A stretch of DNA of 8,981 nt from Firmicutes bacterium UBA2530. Its GTDB lineage: Bacteria; Bacillota; Clostridia; Tissierellales; Sedimentibacteraceae. Positions 1-6,030 of the stretch are shown piece by piece. Within the stretch, counting starts at the first letter, position 1. Each line of letters begins with the position of its first letter. The position numbers and the translations under genes are program-made. The stretch covers positions 240,993 through 249,973 of the forward strand of contig DDNC01000002.1 of NCBI GenBank assembly GCA_002340985.1, read 5' to 3'. The notes beneath the pieces were generated by a model. The model was given only the letters and a program-made list of their open reading frames with translations, was not told where the DNA came from and ran no database searches.

Positions 1-1
1 T

Positions 2-610
2 GCAGGCGGTGCAGATCAGAGCGGAGGAGGCGGAAGATTCGGTAAGGATGGCTTTGCTGCAGGCGGTGCATACAGCGTTAACATCAGCGGCGGCAGCATT
101 AATTTCATGGCGGGCGGTGACGGCATAGACTCGAACGGCGTGCTCAACATCAGCGGCGGTACTATTGTGGCCATCATCAACTCCACACCTGATAATGGAG
201 CGCTCGATTCAGACGGAATCACCACGTTTACGGGGGGCGACATTATCTATGGAGGAACGGGTACAGGCTCTGCTCCAGGTGGTGATTCTACTCAGAGCTA
301 TGTATTTGTGAATTCCGGCATTGCGGCAGGCAAAGAAATTGCGGTGAAAAAAGATGACCAGACACTGATTACCTTTACGCCTACAACAAACTTCCAATAT
401 CTTGCCCTGTCTTCACCCGATATCAAAAGCGGTGAAAGCTATGAGGTTTACATCGGAGGCAGCCTGATTTCTACCGTCACAGCAGGAACGGGTGGCGGAG
501 GCATGGGCGGGGGTGCTCCCGGCGGAATGAAAACTCCCGGTGGAAAGGGTGCTCCTGATGGAATGAATCCACCTGATGGAACGGGTACTCCCGGCGGACG
601 AAAGCAATAA
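2..610 (+). CDS. Carbohydrate-binding domain protein (Cthe_2159-like, DUF4353), 3' part
   Basis: The reading frame is open from the left edge, so the true start and any signal peptide lie outside the window. The visible 202 residues contain Gly/Asn/Ser-rich repeats typical of parallel beta-helix proteins: NISGGS near residue 28 and NISGGT near residue 50, with GGDGIDSNG between them and a related SDGI motif later. This pattern matches the Cthe_2159 family of calcium-binding, polysaccharide-binding surface proteins of clostridia. A compact beta-type segment follows (about residues 95-160: YVFVNSGIAAGKEI to ISTVTAG), which closes the domain. The last 40 or so residues are a low-complexity Gly/Pro tail with repeated PGG and PDG. 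The family assignment rests on motif recognition; the binding role is family knowledge, and surface location is inferred because the N-terminus is missing. A strong terminator starts 6 bases after the stop, so this gene ends its own transcription unit. Confidence 0.8.
   Translation, partial: AGGADQSGGGGRFGKDGFAAGGAYSVNISGGSINFMAGGDGIDSNGVLNISGGTIVAIINSTPDNGALDSDGITTFTGGDIIYGGTGTGSAPGGDSTQSYVFVNSGIAAGKEIAVKKDDQTLITFTPTTNFQYLALSSPDIKSGESYEVYIGGSLISTVTAGTGGGGMGGGAPGGMKTPGGKGAPDGMNPPDGTGTPGGRKQ
488..607 (+). repeat. Gly/Pro-rich C-terminal tail repeats (PGG/PDG)
   Basis: The 3' end of the carbohydrate-binding gene codes for a low-complexity tail. After a run of glycines it carries five Pro-Gly-Gly or Pro-Asp-Gly units spaced 5 to 7 residues apart, and it ends in GRKQ. 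At the DNA level the units are imperfect copies of a core like ctcccggcggaa or cctgatggaa, consistent with expansion by local duplication. The role is unknown; such tails are often flexible linkers or wall-spanning segments. Confidence 0.6.
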
Positions 611-616
611 CAGTTT

Positions 617-668
617 AAAGAACGTCAAAAAAGCCAATATTATCAAAGGCTTCTTTGACGTTCTTTTT
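617..668 (+). terminator. Intrinsic terminator after the carbohydrate-binding gene
   Basis: Two 19-base arms (617-635 and 648-666) pair with a single A-C mismatch around a 12-base loop. The 3' arm runs into a T tract at 664-668. It starts 6 bases past the stop codon at 608-610, as expected for a rho-independent terminator. The A-rich 5' arm and T-rich 3' arm mean it could also work weakly on the other strand, but no convergent gene is present. Confidence 0.88.
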
Positions 669-806
669 AGCTTAACGGCAATAATAAGCGCAGATTATGT
701 ATGATGAGTATAGATTTTTTATATTGATGATTAAGATACAGATTATGGGATAAAATTATTGCATATGATTGATATATATATTATTATTGTAGTAAAACTT
801 ATACAC

Positions 807-812
807 TGGAGG
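807..812 (+). promoter_or_regulatory. Ribosome binding site that fixes the VOC start
   Basis: TGGAGG lies 6 bases before the ATG at 819. The frame is open further upstream to an ATG at 759, but that start has no Shine-Dalgarno sequence and would add an unrelated Ile-rich 20-residue extension not seen in the VOC family. The 819 start is therefore preferred. Confidence 0.85.
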
Positions 813-818
813 ATTATT

Positions 819-1184
819 ATGAAATTTCTATGGACAACGATTTTAGTTAATGATATGGAAGAAACATTGAAGTTTTATCAGGAGGTAGTGGGACTGAAAC
901 TGGACAGAAGGTTTAATGCGGGACCTGGCATGGAAATATGTTTTTTAGGTGAGGATGATACTAAAATTGAATTGATACATAATGAAAAGATTAAGCATGT
1001 TGATGCAGGGAATGCAGTTACGCTGGGGTTCAGGGTTGATTCTGTGGATGAAATGATCAGGTTTGTAGGGGAAAGAGGGATAGAAATTAAGACAGGACCT
1101 GTTCAGCCCAATCCTAATGTAAAATATTTCATTGTACAGGATCCAAATGGAGTAAAGGTTCAGTTTGCTGAACAAATTAAGTAA
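819..1184 (+). CDS. VOC (glyoxalase/bleomycin resistance-type) fold protein
   Basis: The product has 121 residues, the normal size for a single-chain VOC protein made of two beta-alpha-beta-beta-beta modules. Module 1 is about residues 3-55 (FLWTTILVNDMEETLKFY, then IELIHN); module 2 is about 66-118 (VTLGFRVDSVDEM, then VQDPNGVKVQFAEQ). The DPNG turn and the DMEETLKFYxEVVGLKL helix are typical of the family. Lined up by eye against E. coli glyoxalase I (ligands H5, E56, H74, E122), this protein has W5, E51, T68 and Q115, so three of four metal ligands are replaced. Metal-dependent glyoxalase activity is therefore unlikely. A ligand-binding or drug-sequestering role, as in bleomycin-resistance-type members, is possible but unproven. 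The gene lies 72 bases before an MFS efflux gene on the same strand and may be co-transcribed with it. The upstream gap holds AT-rich sequence but no promoter convincing enough to call. Confidence 0.85.
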   Translation: MKFLWTTILVNDMEETLKFYQEVVGLKLDRRFNAGPGMEICFLGEDDTKIELIHNEKIKHVDAGNAVTLGFRVDSVDEMIRFVGERGIEIKTGPVQPNPNVKYFIVQDPNGVKVQFAEQIK

Positions 1185-1191
1185 ATAGTCA

Positions 1192-1251
1192 TTGGACGGT
1201 AGGCATTAATACGTCAATCTGCCGTTCAGGATGACTTATAATCGAACGGAG
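1192..1251 (+). promoter_or_regulatory. Possible attenuator: two alternative hairpins before the MFS gene
   Basis: Arm 1 (1194-1202) pairs with arm 2 (1219-1227) over 9 bp including two G-U pairs; an A-U and a G-U pair can extend it outward. The CCGTTC of arm 2 (1222-1227) is also a perfect complement of GAACGG at 1244-1249, which overlaps the Shine-Dalgarno CGGAG (1247-1251) of the MFS gene. The two pairings exclude each other, so the first would leave the ribosome binding site free and the second would cover it. No T tract follows, so this is not an intrinsic terminator. The complementarity is seen directly; a regulatory function is inferred. Confidence 0.35.
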
Positions 1252-1256
1252 ATAAT

Positions 1257-2504
1257 ATGAATAAAGACTGGAAAAAGAATATAGTTTTGTTTATGATGAG
1301 CCAGACAATTTCACTGTTTGGTACGTCATTGGTTCAATATGCAATAATGTGGCACATAACCCTCAAGACACAGTCGGGGCTTATGATGACCATATCAATA
1401 ATTTGCGGGTTTCTGCCAATGTTTATTCTCTCACCTTTTGCGGGAGTATGGGCGGATCGCTATAACAGAAAAAATTTAATTGCGCTGGCGGATTCGTTTA
1501 TTGCTTTGGCAACACTTGTATTAGCAGTACTGTTTTATTTTGGGTATGATTCAATAGTACTGCTGTTTGTTGCTTCGTCCATAAGAGCTCTTGGCTCGGC
1601 TGTTCAGGCTCCTGCAGTAAATGCATTTATTCCGCAGCTTGTGCCTGAGGATAAACTTACAAAAGTAAATGCAGTCAACGGAAGTGTTCAGTCTATGGTT
1701 ACGTTGCTCTCGCCTATGGTCAGCGGAGCGTTGCTGACTCTTACGGATATTGAGATGATTTTTTTAATTGATGTTTTCACGGCAGCTATTGCCGTGGCAA
1801 TAGTAATGCTGTTCCTGCACACAAAACCACATGCAAAGGCAATGGAAAAGCAGGAAACAGGTTATTTTAATGATATGAATGATGGAATTAAATATATAAG
1901 AGAGCATGAGTTTCTTAAAATATACTTCGGGTTTCTTGCATTGTTTTATGTACTGATGGCTCCGGCCGCCTTTCTTACACCACTTCAGACAGCGAGAACC
2001 TTTGGGGATGATGTATGGAGACTGACTGCCATTGAGGTGGCGTTCTCTGTGGGAATGACCATTGGTGGGTTTGTAATAGCATACTGGGGAGGATTCCGGA
2101 ACAGGGTGAGCACTATTTCGTTTGCTTGTATGATAATGGGAGGGTGCACGGTTGCCTTGGGTATAGTGCCGAATTTCTGGGTTTATATCTTCTTCATGGG
2201 GTTGTTTGGAGTAGCAATTCCTATTTTAAACACACCTTCAATGGTATTGCTCCAAGAAAAGGTAGAAGCAAACTTCATGGGAAGAGTATTCAGTATTTTA
2301 GGCATGATATCAAGCATTATGATGCCTTTTGGCATGCTTGTGTTTGGGCCTATGTCTGATTTTATAAGAATTGAATGGTTGCTTTTAGGAACAGGGACGT
2401 TTATTGTAGCAGTATCATTTTTATTTGTAAGAAATAAGGTTCTGATTGAAGCTGGAAATTCCTTGGTCAAGGATAATTTTCCGGAAGGCGGTGATGGCGA
2501 TTAA
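1257..2504 (+). CDS. MFS transporter, MFS_3/Mef-type drug efflux family
   Basis: The 415-residue product is very hydrophobic, with about 12 predicted membrane segments, and is close in length to Mef-type macrolide exporters (about 405 residues). The MFS motif A is present in the loop after segment 2: GVWADRYNRK at residues 63-72, with the conserved D67 and R68. A short basic N-terminus (MNKDWKKN) leads straight into segment 1, and a charged central loop (about 188-218) separates the two six-helix halves. Family members export macrolides, other drugs or siderophores through the cytoplasmic membrane using the proton gradient; the substrate here cannot be told from sequence. The start at 1257 is supported by CGGAG 5 bases upstream. 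The stop overlaps the next start in TAATG, indicating translational coupling to the EcsC gene. Expression may be influenced by the alternative hairpins just upstream. Confidence 0.88.
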   Translation: MNKDWKKNIVLFMMSQTISLFGTSLVQYAIMWHITLKTQSGLMMTISIICGFLPMFILSPFAGVWADRYNRKNLIALADSFIALATLVLAVLFYFGYDSIVLLFVASSIRALGSAVQAPAVNAFIPQLVPEDKLTKVNAVNGSVQSMVTLLSPMVSGALLTLTDIEMIFLIDVFTAAIAVAIVMLFLHTKPHAKAMEKQETGYFNDMNDGIKYIREHEFLKIYFGFLALFYVLMAPAAFLTPLQTARTFGDDVWRLTAIEVAFSVGMTIGGFVIAYWGGFRNRVSTISFACMIMGGCTVALGIVPNFWVYIFFMGLFGVAIPILNTPSMVLLQEKVEANFMGRVFSILGMISSIMMPFGMLVFGPMSDFIRIEWLLLGTGTFIVAVSFLFVRNKVLIEAGNSLVKDNFPEGGDGD

Positions 2505-3289
2505 TGGATATTATCAAGAAGCATCTTGCGGGGCTTGAGAAAAAAGAGCAAAAGATATTAAACAAAAAACAGGGTGTAATAGAGGGGAATTTGAAGCCCA
2601 TAGTTAAAAACGTCGAATCTAAAGTTCCCGAGGCTGTGAAAAAATCCCTTGATAAAGCATTTTATAAATCGTTTCATATAGTGTTTGAAAAAGGAACACG
2701 TTATATCGAAAAGCTGTACAATAAAAATAAAATACAGGTTGACCACATTGTGCATGACTATGTTATTAACAGGAAACTGGATAGCAGGAGTATTAAAGAT
2801 ATTGATAAGTTTGCGCAGAAAAGCAAGCTGCTGAATACGTCAATATCTGCCCTGGAGGGAGCTGGCTTGGGTTTTCTCGGAATGGGGCTCCCCGATGTTC
2901 CGCTGCTTACTGCGGTAATATTGAAAAGTATATATGAGATATCGCTGAGCTACGGATTTAATTATGATATGATGGAGGAAAGGGTATATATACTGAATCT
3001 TATCAAGGCTTCATTGACCAAGGGAGAAATTCAGGAAAAATACAATTATCGTGTGGATGTTATAGGGGATAAGATTGATGAACACATTAATTTCAATTTT
3101 GACCTTGACAGAGAGATTGTAAACACGGCAAAAATTTTATCGGATTCAATGCTCACATCAAAATTTATTCAAGGAATACCTGTGATAGGAATGGTGGGAA
3201 GTATAACAAATTACAATATTATCAATAAAATAAGCAGGTATAGCTCAATAAAATACAAGAAGCGGTATTTAAAAAGCAAATGCCGGTAA
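2504..3289 (+). CDS. EcsC family protein
   Basis: The 261-residue product matches the EcsC family. The central conserved block at about residues 117-154 contains LEGAGLGFLGMGLPD followed by VPLLTAVILKSIYEISLSYGF. The C-terminal block at about 222-256 contains IQGIPVIGMVGSITNY followed by INKISRYSSIKYKKRYL. Residues 1-75 are highly charged and probably helical. There is no signal peptide; the Gly-rich hydrophobic blocks suggest membrane association. EcsC is named from the Bacillus subtilis ecsABC locus, which also contains an ABC transporter, but its biochemical role is unknown. Here it instead follows an MFS exporter, with its ATG sharing one base with the MFS stop (TAATG) and purine-rich GGAAGGCGGTG upstream inside that gene. 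The coupling suggests the two products are made together. The gene ends the transcription unit: an intrinsic terminator begins 15 bases past the stop. Confidence 0.9.
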   Translation: MDIIKKHLAGLEKKEQKILNKKQGVIEGNLKPIVKNVESKVPEAVKKSLDKAFYKSFHIVFEKGTRYIEKLYNKNKIQVDHIVHDYVINRKLDSRSIKDIDKFAQKSKLLNTSISALEGAGLGFLGMGLPDVPLLTAVILKSIYEISLSYGFNYDMMEERVYILNLIKASLTKGEIQEKYNYRVDVIGDKIDEHINFNFDLDREIVNTAKILSDSMLTSKFIQGIPVIGMVGSITNYNIINKISRYSSIKYKKRYLKSKCR

Positions 3290-3303
3290 TTCCGTACTAT
3301 AAG

Positions 3304-3328
3304 AAGATCCTTTATTAAGGGTCTTTTT
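3304..3328 (+). terminator. Intrinsic terminator after the EcsC gene
   Basis: A 9-bp stem (3304-3312 with 3317-3325, one T-G pair) closes a 4-base loop TATT and is followed by a T tract at 3324-3328. It lies 15 bases past the EcsC stop and separates this unit from the two-component system. Confidence 0.88.
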
Positions 3329-3380
3329 GTATGCTTTATGCGACCAGAGGGAGTAAATACTTTGGTGAGCGGGACTGTGA

Positions 3381-3399
3381 ATTTTAATGTAATTTTAAT
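3381..3399 (+). repeat. Short direct repeats upstream of the two-component promoter
   Basis: ATTTTAAT occurs at 3381-3388 and again at 3392-3399, with start-to-start spacing of 11 bases, about one helical turn. It lies just before the -35 region of the promoter for the LytTR regulator gene. LytTR proteins usually bind paired direct repeats upstream of promoters, so this could be an operator, but the repeats do not match the known AgrA or VirR consensus and are pure A/T, so chance is quite possible. Confidence 0.25.
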
Positions 3400-3400
3400 T

Positions 3401-3429
3401 ATGAATTATATATACTGCTGTGATATAAT
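3401..3429 (+). promoter_or_regulatory. Extended -10 promoter of the LytTR/GHKL operon
   Basis: The -10 element TATAAT at 3424-3429 is a perfect sigma-A match and is preceded by TG at 3421-3422 (TGATATAAT), an extended -10. The -35 region at 17-base spacing, ATGAAT at 3401-3406, is weak (3 of 6 matches), as is common with extended -10 promoters or activator-dependent ones. Transcription would begin near 3436, about 26 bases before the ATG at 3462. Confidence 0.65.
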
Positions 3430-3461
3430 CATGACGAAGTACAAAGTAAAGTAGGTAAGAA

Positions 3462-4190
3462 ATGTTAAGGATTGCTATTTGTGACGATGAAAAAACAATT
3501 TGCAGACAGCTTGAGGACATGCTGTATGAAATATCCGGTGATGCAGAACTGGAAATCGAGACAGATGTATACTACACAGGAGAAGAGCTCTGTGAATTTC
3601 TCATGGGTGAAAGGCACTATGACATAATATTTCTGGATATTGAACTGAATACGACGGACGGTGTACGTGTAGGCAGAAAAATAAGAGAGGAATTTGAAGA
3701 TGAACTTACACAGATAGTGTATATTTCATTCAATGAAAGCTATGCCATGGAGCTGTTTGACGTGAGGCCTCTCAATTTCATGATTAAGCCTCTTGACAAG
3801 GGAAAAATCGAAACTGTCCTGATGAAGGCTATGAAACTCATGAATCTGGAAAACAACTTTTTTGAATATAAGAATGGAAATGTTACTTTCAGCATATCTT
3901 TAAGGGACGTTTTATATTTTGAAAGCAGCGGCAGGAAGGTAAATATAGTAATGAATGGAGAAACAAAGAGCTTTTACGGCAAGCTGTCTGAGGTTGAGGA
4001 GCAGGTAGGCAGCCGGGATTTTGTTATGATACATAAGTCATACCTGATAAATTTCAGGCATTGCATTGAGTATACATATGAGTATGTCAGGATGTCAAAT
4101 CAGGAGGTTCTAACAATCAGTCAAAATAACAGAAAATCCGTACGTGAGAAGCTCATGCGGAGGAAGCTGAGGTCTCACCATGACAAATAG
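3462..4190 (+). CDS. LytTR-family response regulator (AgrA-like)
   Basis: The product has 242 residues in two domains. The receiver domain (about 1-120) has the acidic pair D8-D9, the phospho-acceptor D59 in DIIFLDIELN, S89 in YISF at the Thr/Ser switch position, and K109-P110. The LytTR DNA-binding domain (about 135-236) contains LRDVLYFESSGRKVNI, then FVMIHKSYLINF and NRKSVREKL, all family hallmarks. It is a cytoplasmic transcription regulator activated by phosphorylation, presumably by the overlapping sensor kinase; LytTR proteins bind paired direct repeats. The start is supported by AGGT about 6 bases upstream and by the receiver consensus beginning at residue 2. The gene overlaps the kinase start by 11 bases. 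No agrB/agrD-type peptide genes are present, so the 'Agr-like' label refers only to domain type. Likely targets are its own operon and perhaps the downstream efflux genes; this is inferred from position only. Confidence 0.93.
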   Translation: MLRIAICDDEKTICRQLEDMLYEISGDAELEIETDVYYTGEELCEFLMGERHYDIIFLDIELNTTDGVRVGRKIREEFEDELTQIVYISFNESYAMELFDVRPLNFMIKPLDKGKIETVLMKAMKLMNLENNFFEYKNGNVTFSISLRDVLYFESSGRKVNIVMNGETKSFYGKLSEVEEQVGSRDFVMIHKSYLINFRHCIEYTYEYVRMSNQEVLTISQNNRKSVREKLMRRKLRSHHDK

Positions 4191-5478
4191 TGTAACCACA
4201 GCATATCTCATCACCTCTGCTTTCGGTACATACATAGTATACAGATTTATGAAAATATTTTTTGATATGGAAGGAACGGACAGGAAAATAGAAGTCACGT
4301 CATACTTGCTGTATTTTTTCACAACGGCACTTTTATTTTTGGTATACAATAATCCGGTAGTCAATGTTGTTTCAAACATTTTGATATTTTTTCTCATTAC
4401 ATTTAATTATGAAGCTACATTAAAAAGAAAACTTATAGCAACAGTATCCATATATATGATTTTAATGTCAATAGAGGTTGTTGTTTCAATCAGTATGCGG
4501 TATTTTCATCTGACCATATTTTCGAAAAATTCAGATTTTGCATTAATTTCAGCATTGATAATCATAAAGGTTCTTGCATACATCGCAATGCTGCTTTTGT
4601 CCAATTTTGAGCTGGCCAGACGCGATGTGAATGTATCCTCCATGCATTGGGCATCAATATTTATTATCCCGGCTGGAACCCTAGTTCCGGCGCTCATGCT
4701 TGCATTCCTGGTAAATGATCATAATCTGACCGGAATTATCGTTTCAATAATTATGCTGTTTCTCATCAACATTTTTGTTTTTTATTTATATGATTTTTTG
4801 ATGAAATCATATGACGAAAAAATGGAAAAAGCTCTTCTAATGCAGCAGAGCAATGCTTATCTGAAACAGCTTGAAATAATGACGCAGTCCCAGGAAAACT
4901 TAAAGGAATTCAGGCACAATGTCAAAAATCACGTTCTTTCCCTCAAGGCACTTCTTGAGAACAATGACAGCAGGTCTGCCTCAGATTACCTGGACAACAT
5001 ATACAGGAATATTGATATTCCGGATGAATATTCAAAATCAGGCAATTCTGAGATTGACAGTATTCTGAACTATAAGCTGCACAAGGCTGACGCATGCGGC
5101 ATACGAGTTGAGGTGAAGGTGAACGTACCTGAAAAACTCAACATACTTCCATTTGATTTAAGCGTAGTGCTGGGAAACCTTCTTGACAATGCTATTGAAG
5201 CATCATGTGCATCCCCGGAAAAAAAGCTTAAGGTATCCGTGGAGCTGGACAGGAATGTGCTGTATATACATATTGCCAACTCCTTCAGCGGTGCACTCAG
5301 CTACAGCAACGGAGAGTATATTACAACGAAGACTGACAAGGAGAGACACGGCATGGGATTGAACAGCGTTAAAAAGTCTCTTGAGAAATATAACGGAGCA
5401 ATTGAGCTTCACCACACGCGCAACATATTTTTCGCCGATGTTCTTATATACAATATTTATGAATCGGGAGATATTTAA
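4180..5478 (+). CDS. GHKL sensor histidine kinase (AgrC-like)
   Basis: The 432-residue product has an N-terminal membrane domain of about 6 to 7 segments (roughly 5-25, 41-57, 59-76, 86-106, 120-141, 157-179, 184-206) without a large extracellular loop, as in AgrC-type peptide sensors. A probable coiled coil (about 208-243) leads to the dimerisation helix with phospho-acceptor H246 in EFRHNVKNHVLSLK. The ATPase domain (about 320-425) has an N box LGNLLDNAIEA (N333, N337) and a G box HGMGLNSVKKSLEKYNG (G391, G393); the short or absent G1 region is typical of the GHKL kinases paired with LytTR regulators. The ATG at 4180 lies inside the regulator's last codons with TGAGG 7 bases upstream, so the pair is probably translationally coupled. 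The signal is unknown; compact membrane-only sensors often detect membrane-active compounds or small peptides. Confidence 0.92.
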   Translation: MTNSVTTAYLITSAFGTYIVYRFMKIFFDMEGTDRKIEVTSYLLYFFTTALLFLVYNNPVVNVVSNILIFFLITFNYEATLKRKLIATVSIYMILMSIEVVVSISMRYFHLTIFSKNSDFALISALIIIKVLAYIAMLLLSNFELARRDVNVSSMHWASIFIIPAGTLVPALMLAFLVNDHNLTGIIVSIIMLFLINIFVFYLYDFLMKSYDEKMEKALLMQQSNAYLKQLEIMTQSQENLKEFRHNVKNHVLSLKALLENNDSRSASDYLDNIYRNIDIPDEYSKSGNSEIDSILNYKLHKADACGIRVEVKVNVPEKLNILPFDLSVVLGNLLDNAIEASCASPEKKLKVSVELDRNVLYIHIANSFSGALSYSNGEYITTKTDKERHGMGLNSVKKSLEKYNGAIELHHTRNIFFADVLIYNIYESGDI

Positions 5479-5508
5479 TTTTAACAAGAACAAGCATTAA
5501 TTATTACA

Positions 5509-5532
5509 ACCTTCCGTACGCAGGTCTTTTTT
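5509..5532 (+). terminator. Possible weak terminator after the kinase gene
   Basis: ACCT (5509-5512) can pair with AGGT (5522-5525) around a 9-base loop that itself contains the palindrome CGTACG, and a run of six T follows at 5527-5532. The stem is only 4 bp, so termination would be inefficient. Partial read-through from the two-component operon into the pump genes is plausible. Confidence 0.35.
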
Positions 5533-5533
5533 A

Positions 5534-5542
5534 TGGTAATAT
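5534..5542 (+). promoter_or_regulatory. Possible extended -10 promoter before the sigma-like/efflux operon
   Basis: TGGTAATAT (TG at 5534-5535, -10-like TAATAT at 5537-5542) would start transcription near 5549, about 44 bases before the ATG at 5593. There is no good -35 hexamer 17 bases upstream; that position is occupied by the CGTACG hairpin region, which may be a regulator site. The call is tentative. Confidence 0.35.
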
Positions 5543-5592
5543 GTACAATGAATCTATCTTGAGTTTGTATTTATGAACAGCGGAGGTACAGC

Positions 5593-6021
5593 ATGAATAT
5601 GGACAAATATTTTAAGAAAACATATACGGTTGCTTTCAGGCTTACCGGAAATGAAATTAAGGCCGGAGATATGGCATATGCCGCAATAGAACAGTACTCA
5701 TCGGATTTCAAATTGTCCGATTTTATACATATGGAGACTATTCAAAACACCGCAAAGGAAGTATGCAGAATATTTCTTGCTGATTCGGACAACGGAATCA
5801 AATTATTCAAAAGCCTTGGAGTTAATACGGAGGCTGGTTCTTTTCAGGATGCTCTTATGACCTTGAATCCCATGACAAGGGCTGCTGTTGTGTGGAGAGA
5901 TGTGCTTGGATATGAAATCGACGATATCGCAGGTGATTTATGCTCTAAAAATGAGCTTTACCGTGAGCTTAACAACGGACGAAGGCAGATGAAGGAAATT
6001 TTGCGTAATACTATTATTTAG
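5593..6021 (+). CDS. Divergent ECF-type sigma-factor-like protein
   Basis: The 142-residue product is shorter than typical ECF sigma factors (about 160-200). Its N-terminus (about 6-62), including FKKTYTVAFRLTGNEIKAGD, resembles sigma region 2, where ECF proteins read roughly Y-x-LAYRLTGN-x-x-x-AEDL. Here the AED-L-x-Q signature is altered to AGDMAYA, and the later WL-x-IA-x-N-x-x-x-D-x-x-R stretch is reduced to METIQNTAKEVCRIF. Its C-terminus (about 86-138) matches the region 4 helix-turn-helix: ALMTLNPMTRAAVVWRDVLG, then YEIDDIAGDLCSKNELYREL and NNGRRQMKEIL. Thus -35 recognition may be kept while core binding or -10 melting may be weakened. A strong GGAGG (5582-5586) lies 6 bases before the ATG. 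The stop is 9 bases before the adaptor gene, so the two are co-transcribed. No anti-sigma gene is adjacent. It may regulate the efflux operon; whether it is a true sigma factor or a sigma-derived regulator is unknown. Confidence 0.65.
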   Translation: MNMDKYFKKTYTVAFRLTGNEIKAGDMAYAAIEQYSSDFKLSDFIHMETIQNTAKEVCRIFLADSDNGIKLFKSLGVNTEAGSFQDALMTLNPMTRAAVVWRDVLGYEIDDIAGDLCSKNELYRELNNGRRQMKEILRNTII

Positions 6022-6030
6022 GAGAATGAG

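Noticed and set aside
16..243. Antisense open frame opposite the carbohydrate-binding gene
   Set aside because: It is a Pro/Leu-rich mirror of a Gly-rich coding sequence with no start signals; a shadow frame.
724..798. Promoter candidates before the VOC gene (TTGATG 724-729 with TAAAAT 751-756; TTGATA 769-774 with TAAAAC 793-798)
   Set aside because: The first has a 21-base spacer. The second has a poor -10 and would start transcription almost on the ribosome binding site. In such AT-rich sequence both are likely chance.
759..818. Upstream ATG extension of the VOC protein
   Set aside because: It has no ribosome binding site, the extra residues are low-complexity and unlike the family, and a good Shine-Dalgarno sits before 819.
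1237..1242. Perfect TATAAT just before the MFS gene
   Set aside because: Transcription would begin near 1249, inside the Shine-Dalgarno, and there is no acceptable -35 at 16-18 bases. Probably chance.
3331..3387. 18-codon reading frame between the EcsC terminator and the LytTR promoter, considered as a signal peptide gene for the AgrC-like kinase
   Set aside because: It has no ribosome binding site (a T tract precedes it), no leader or AgrD-like features, and it lies between a terminator and the next promoter.
3462..5478. A complete agr quorum-sensing locus
   Set aside because: Only the regulator and kinase types are present; no AgrB-like protease or AgrD-like peptide gene is found on either side.
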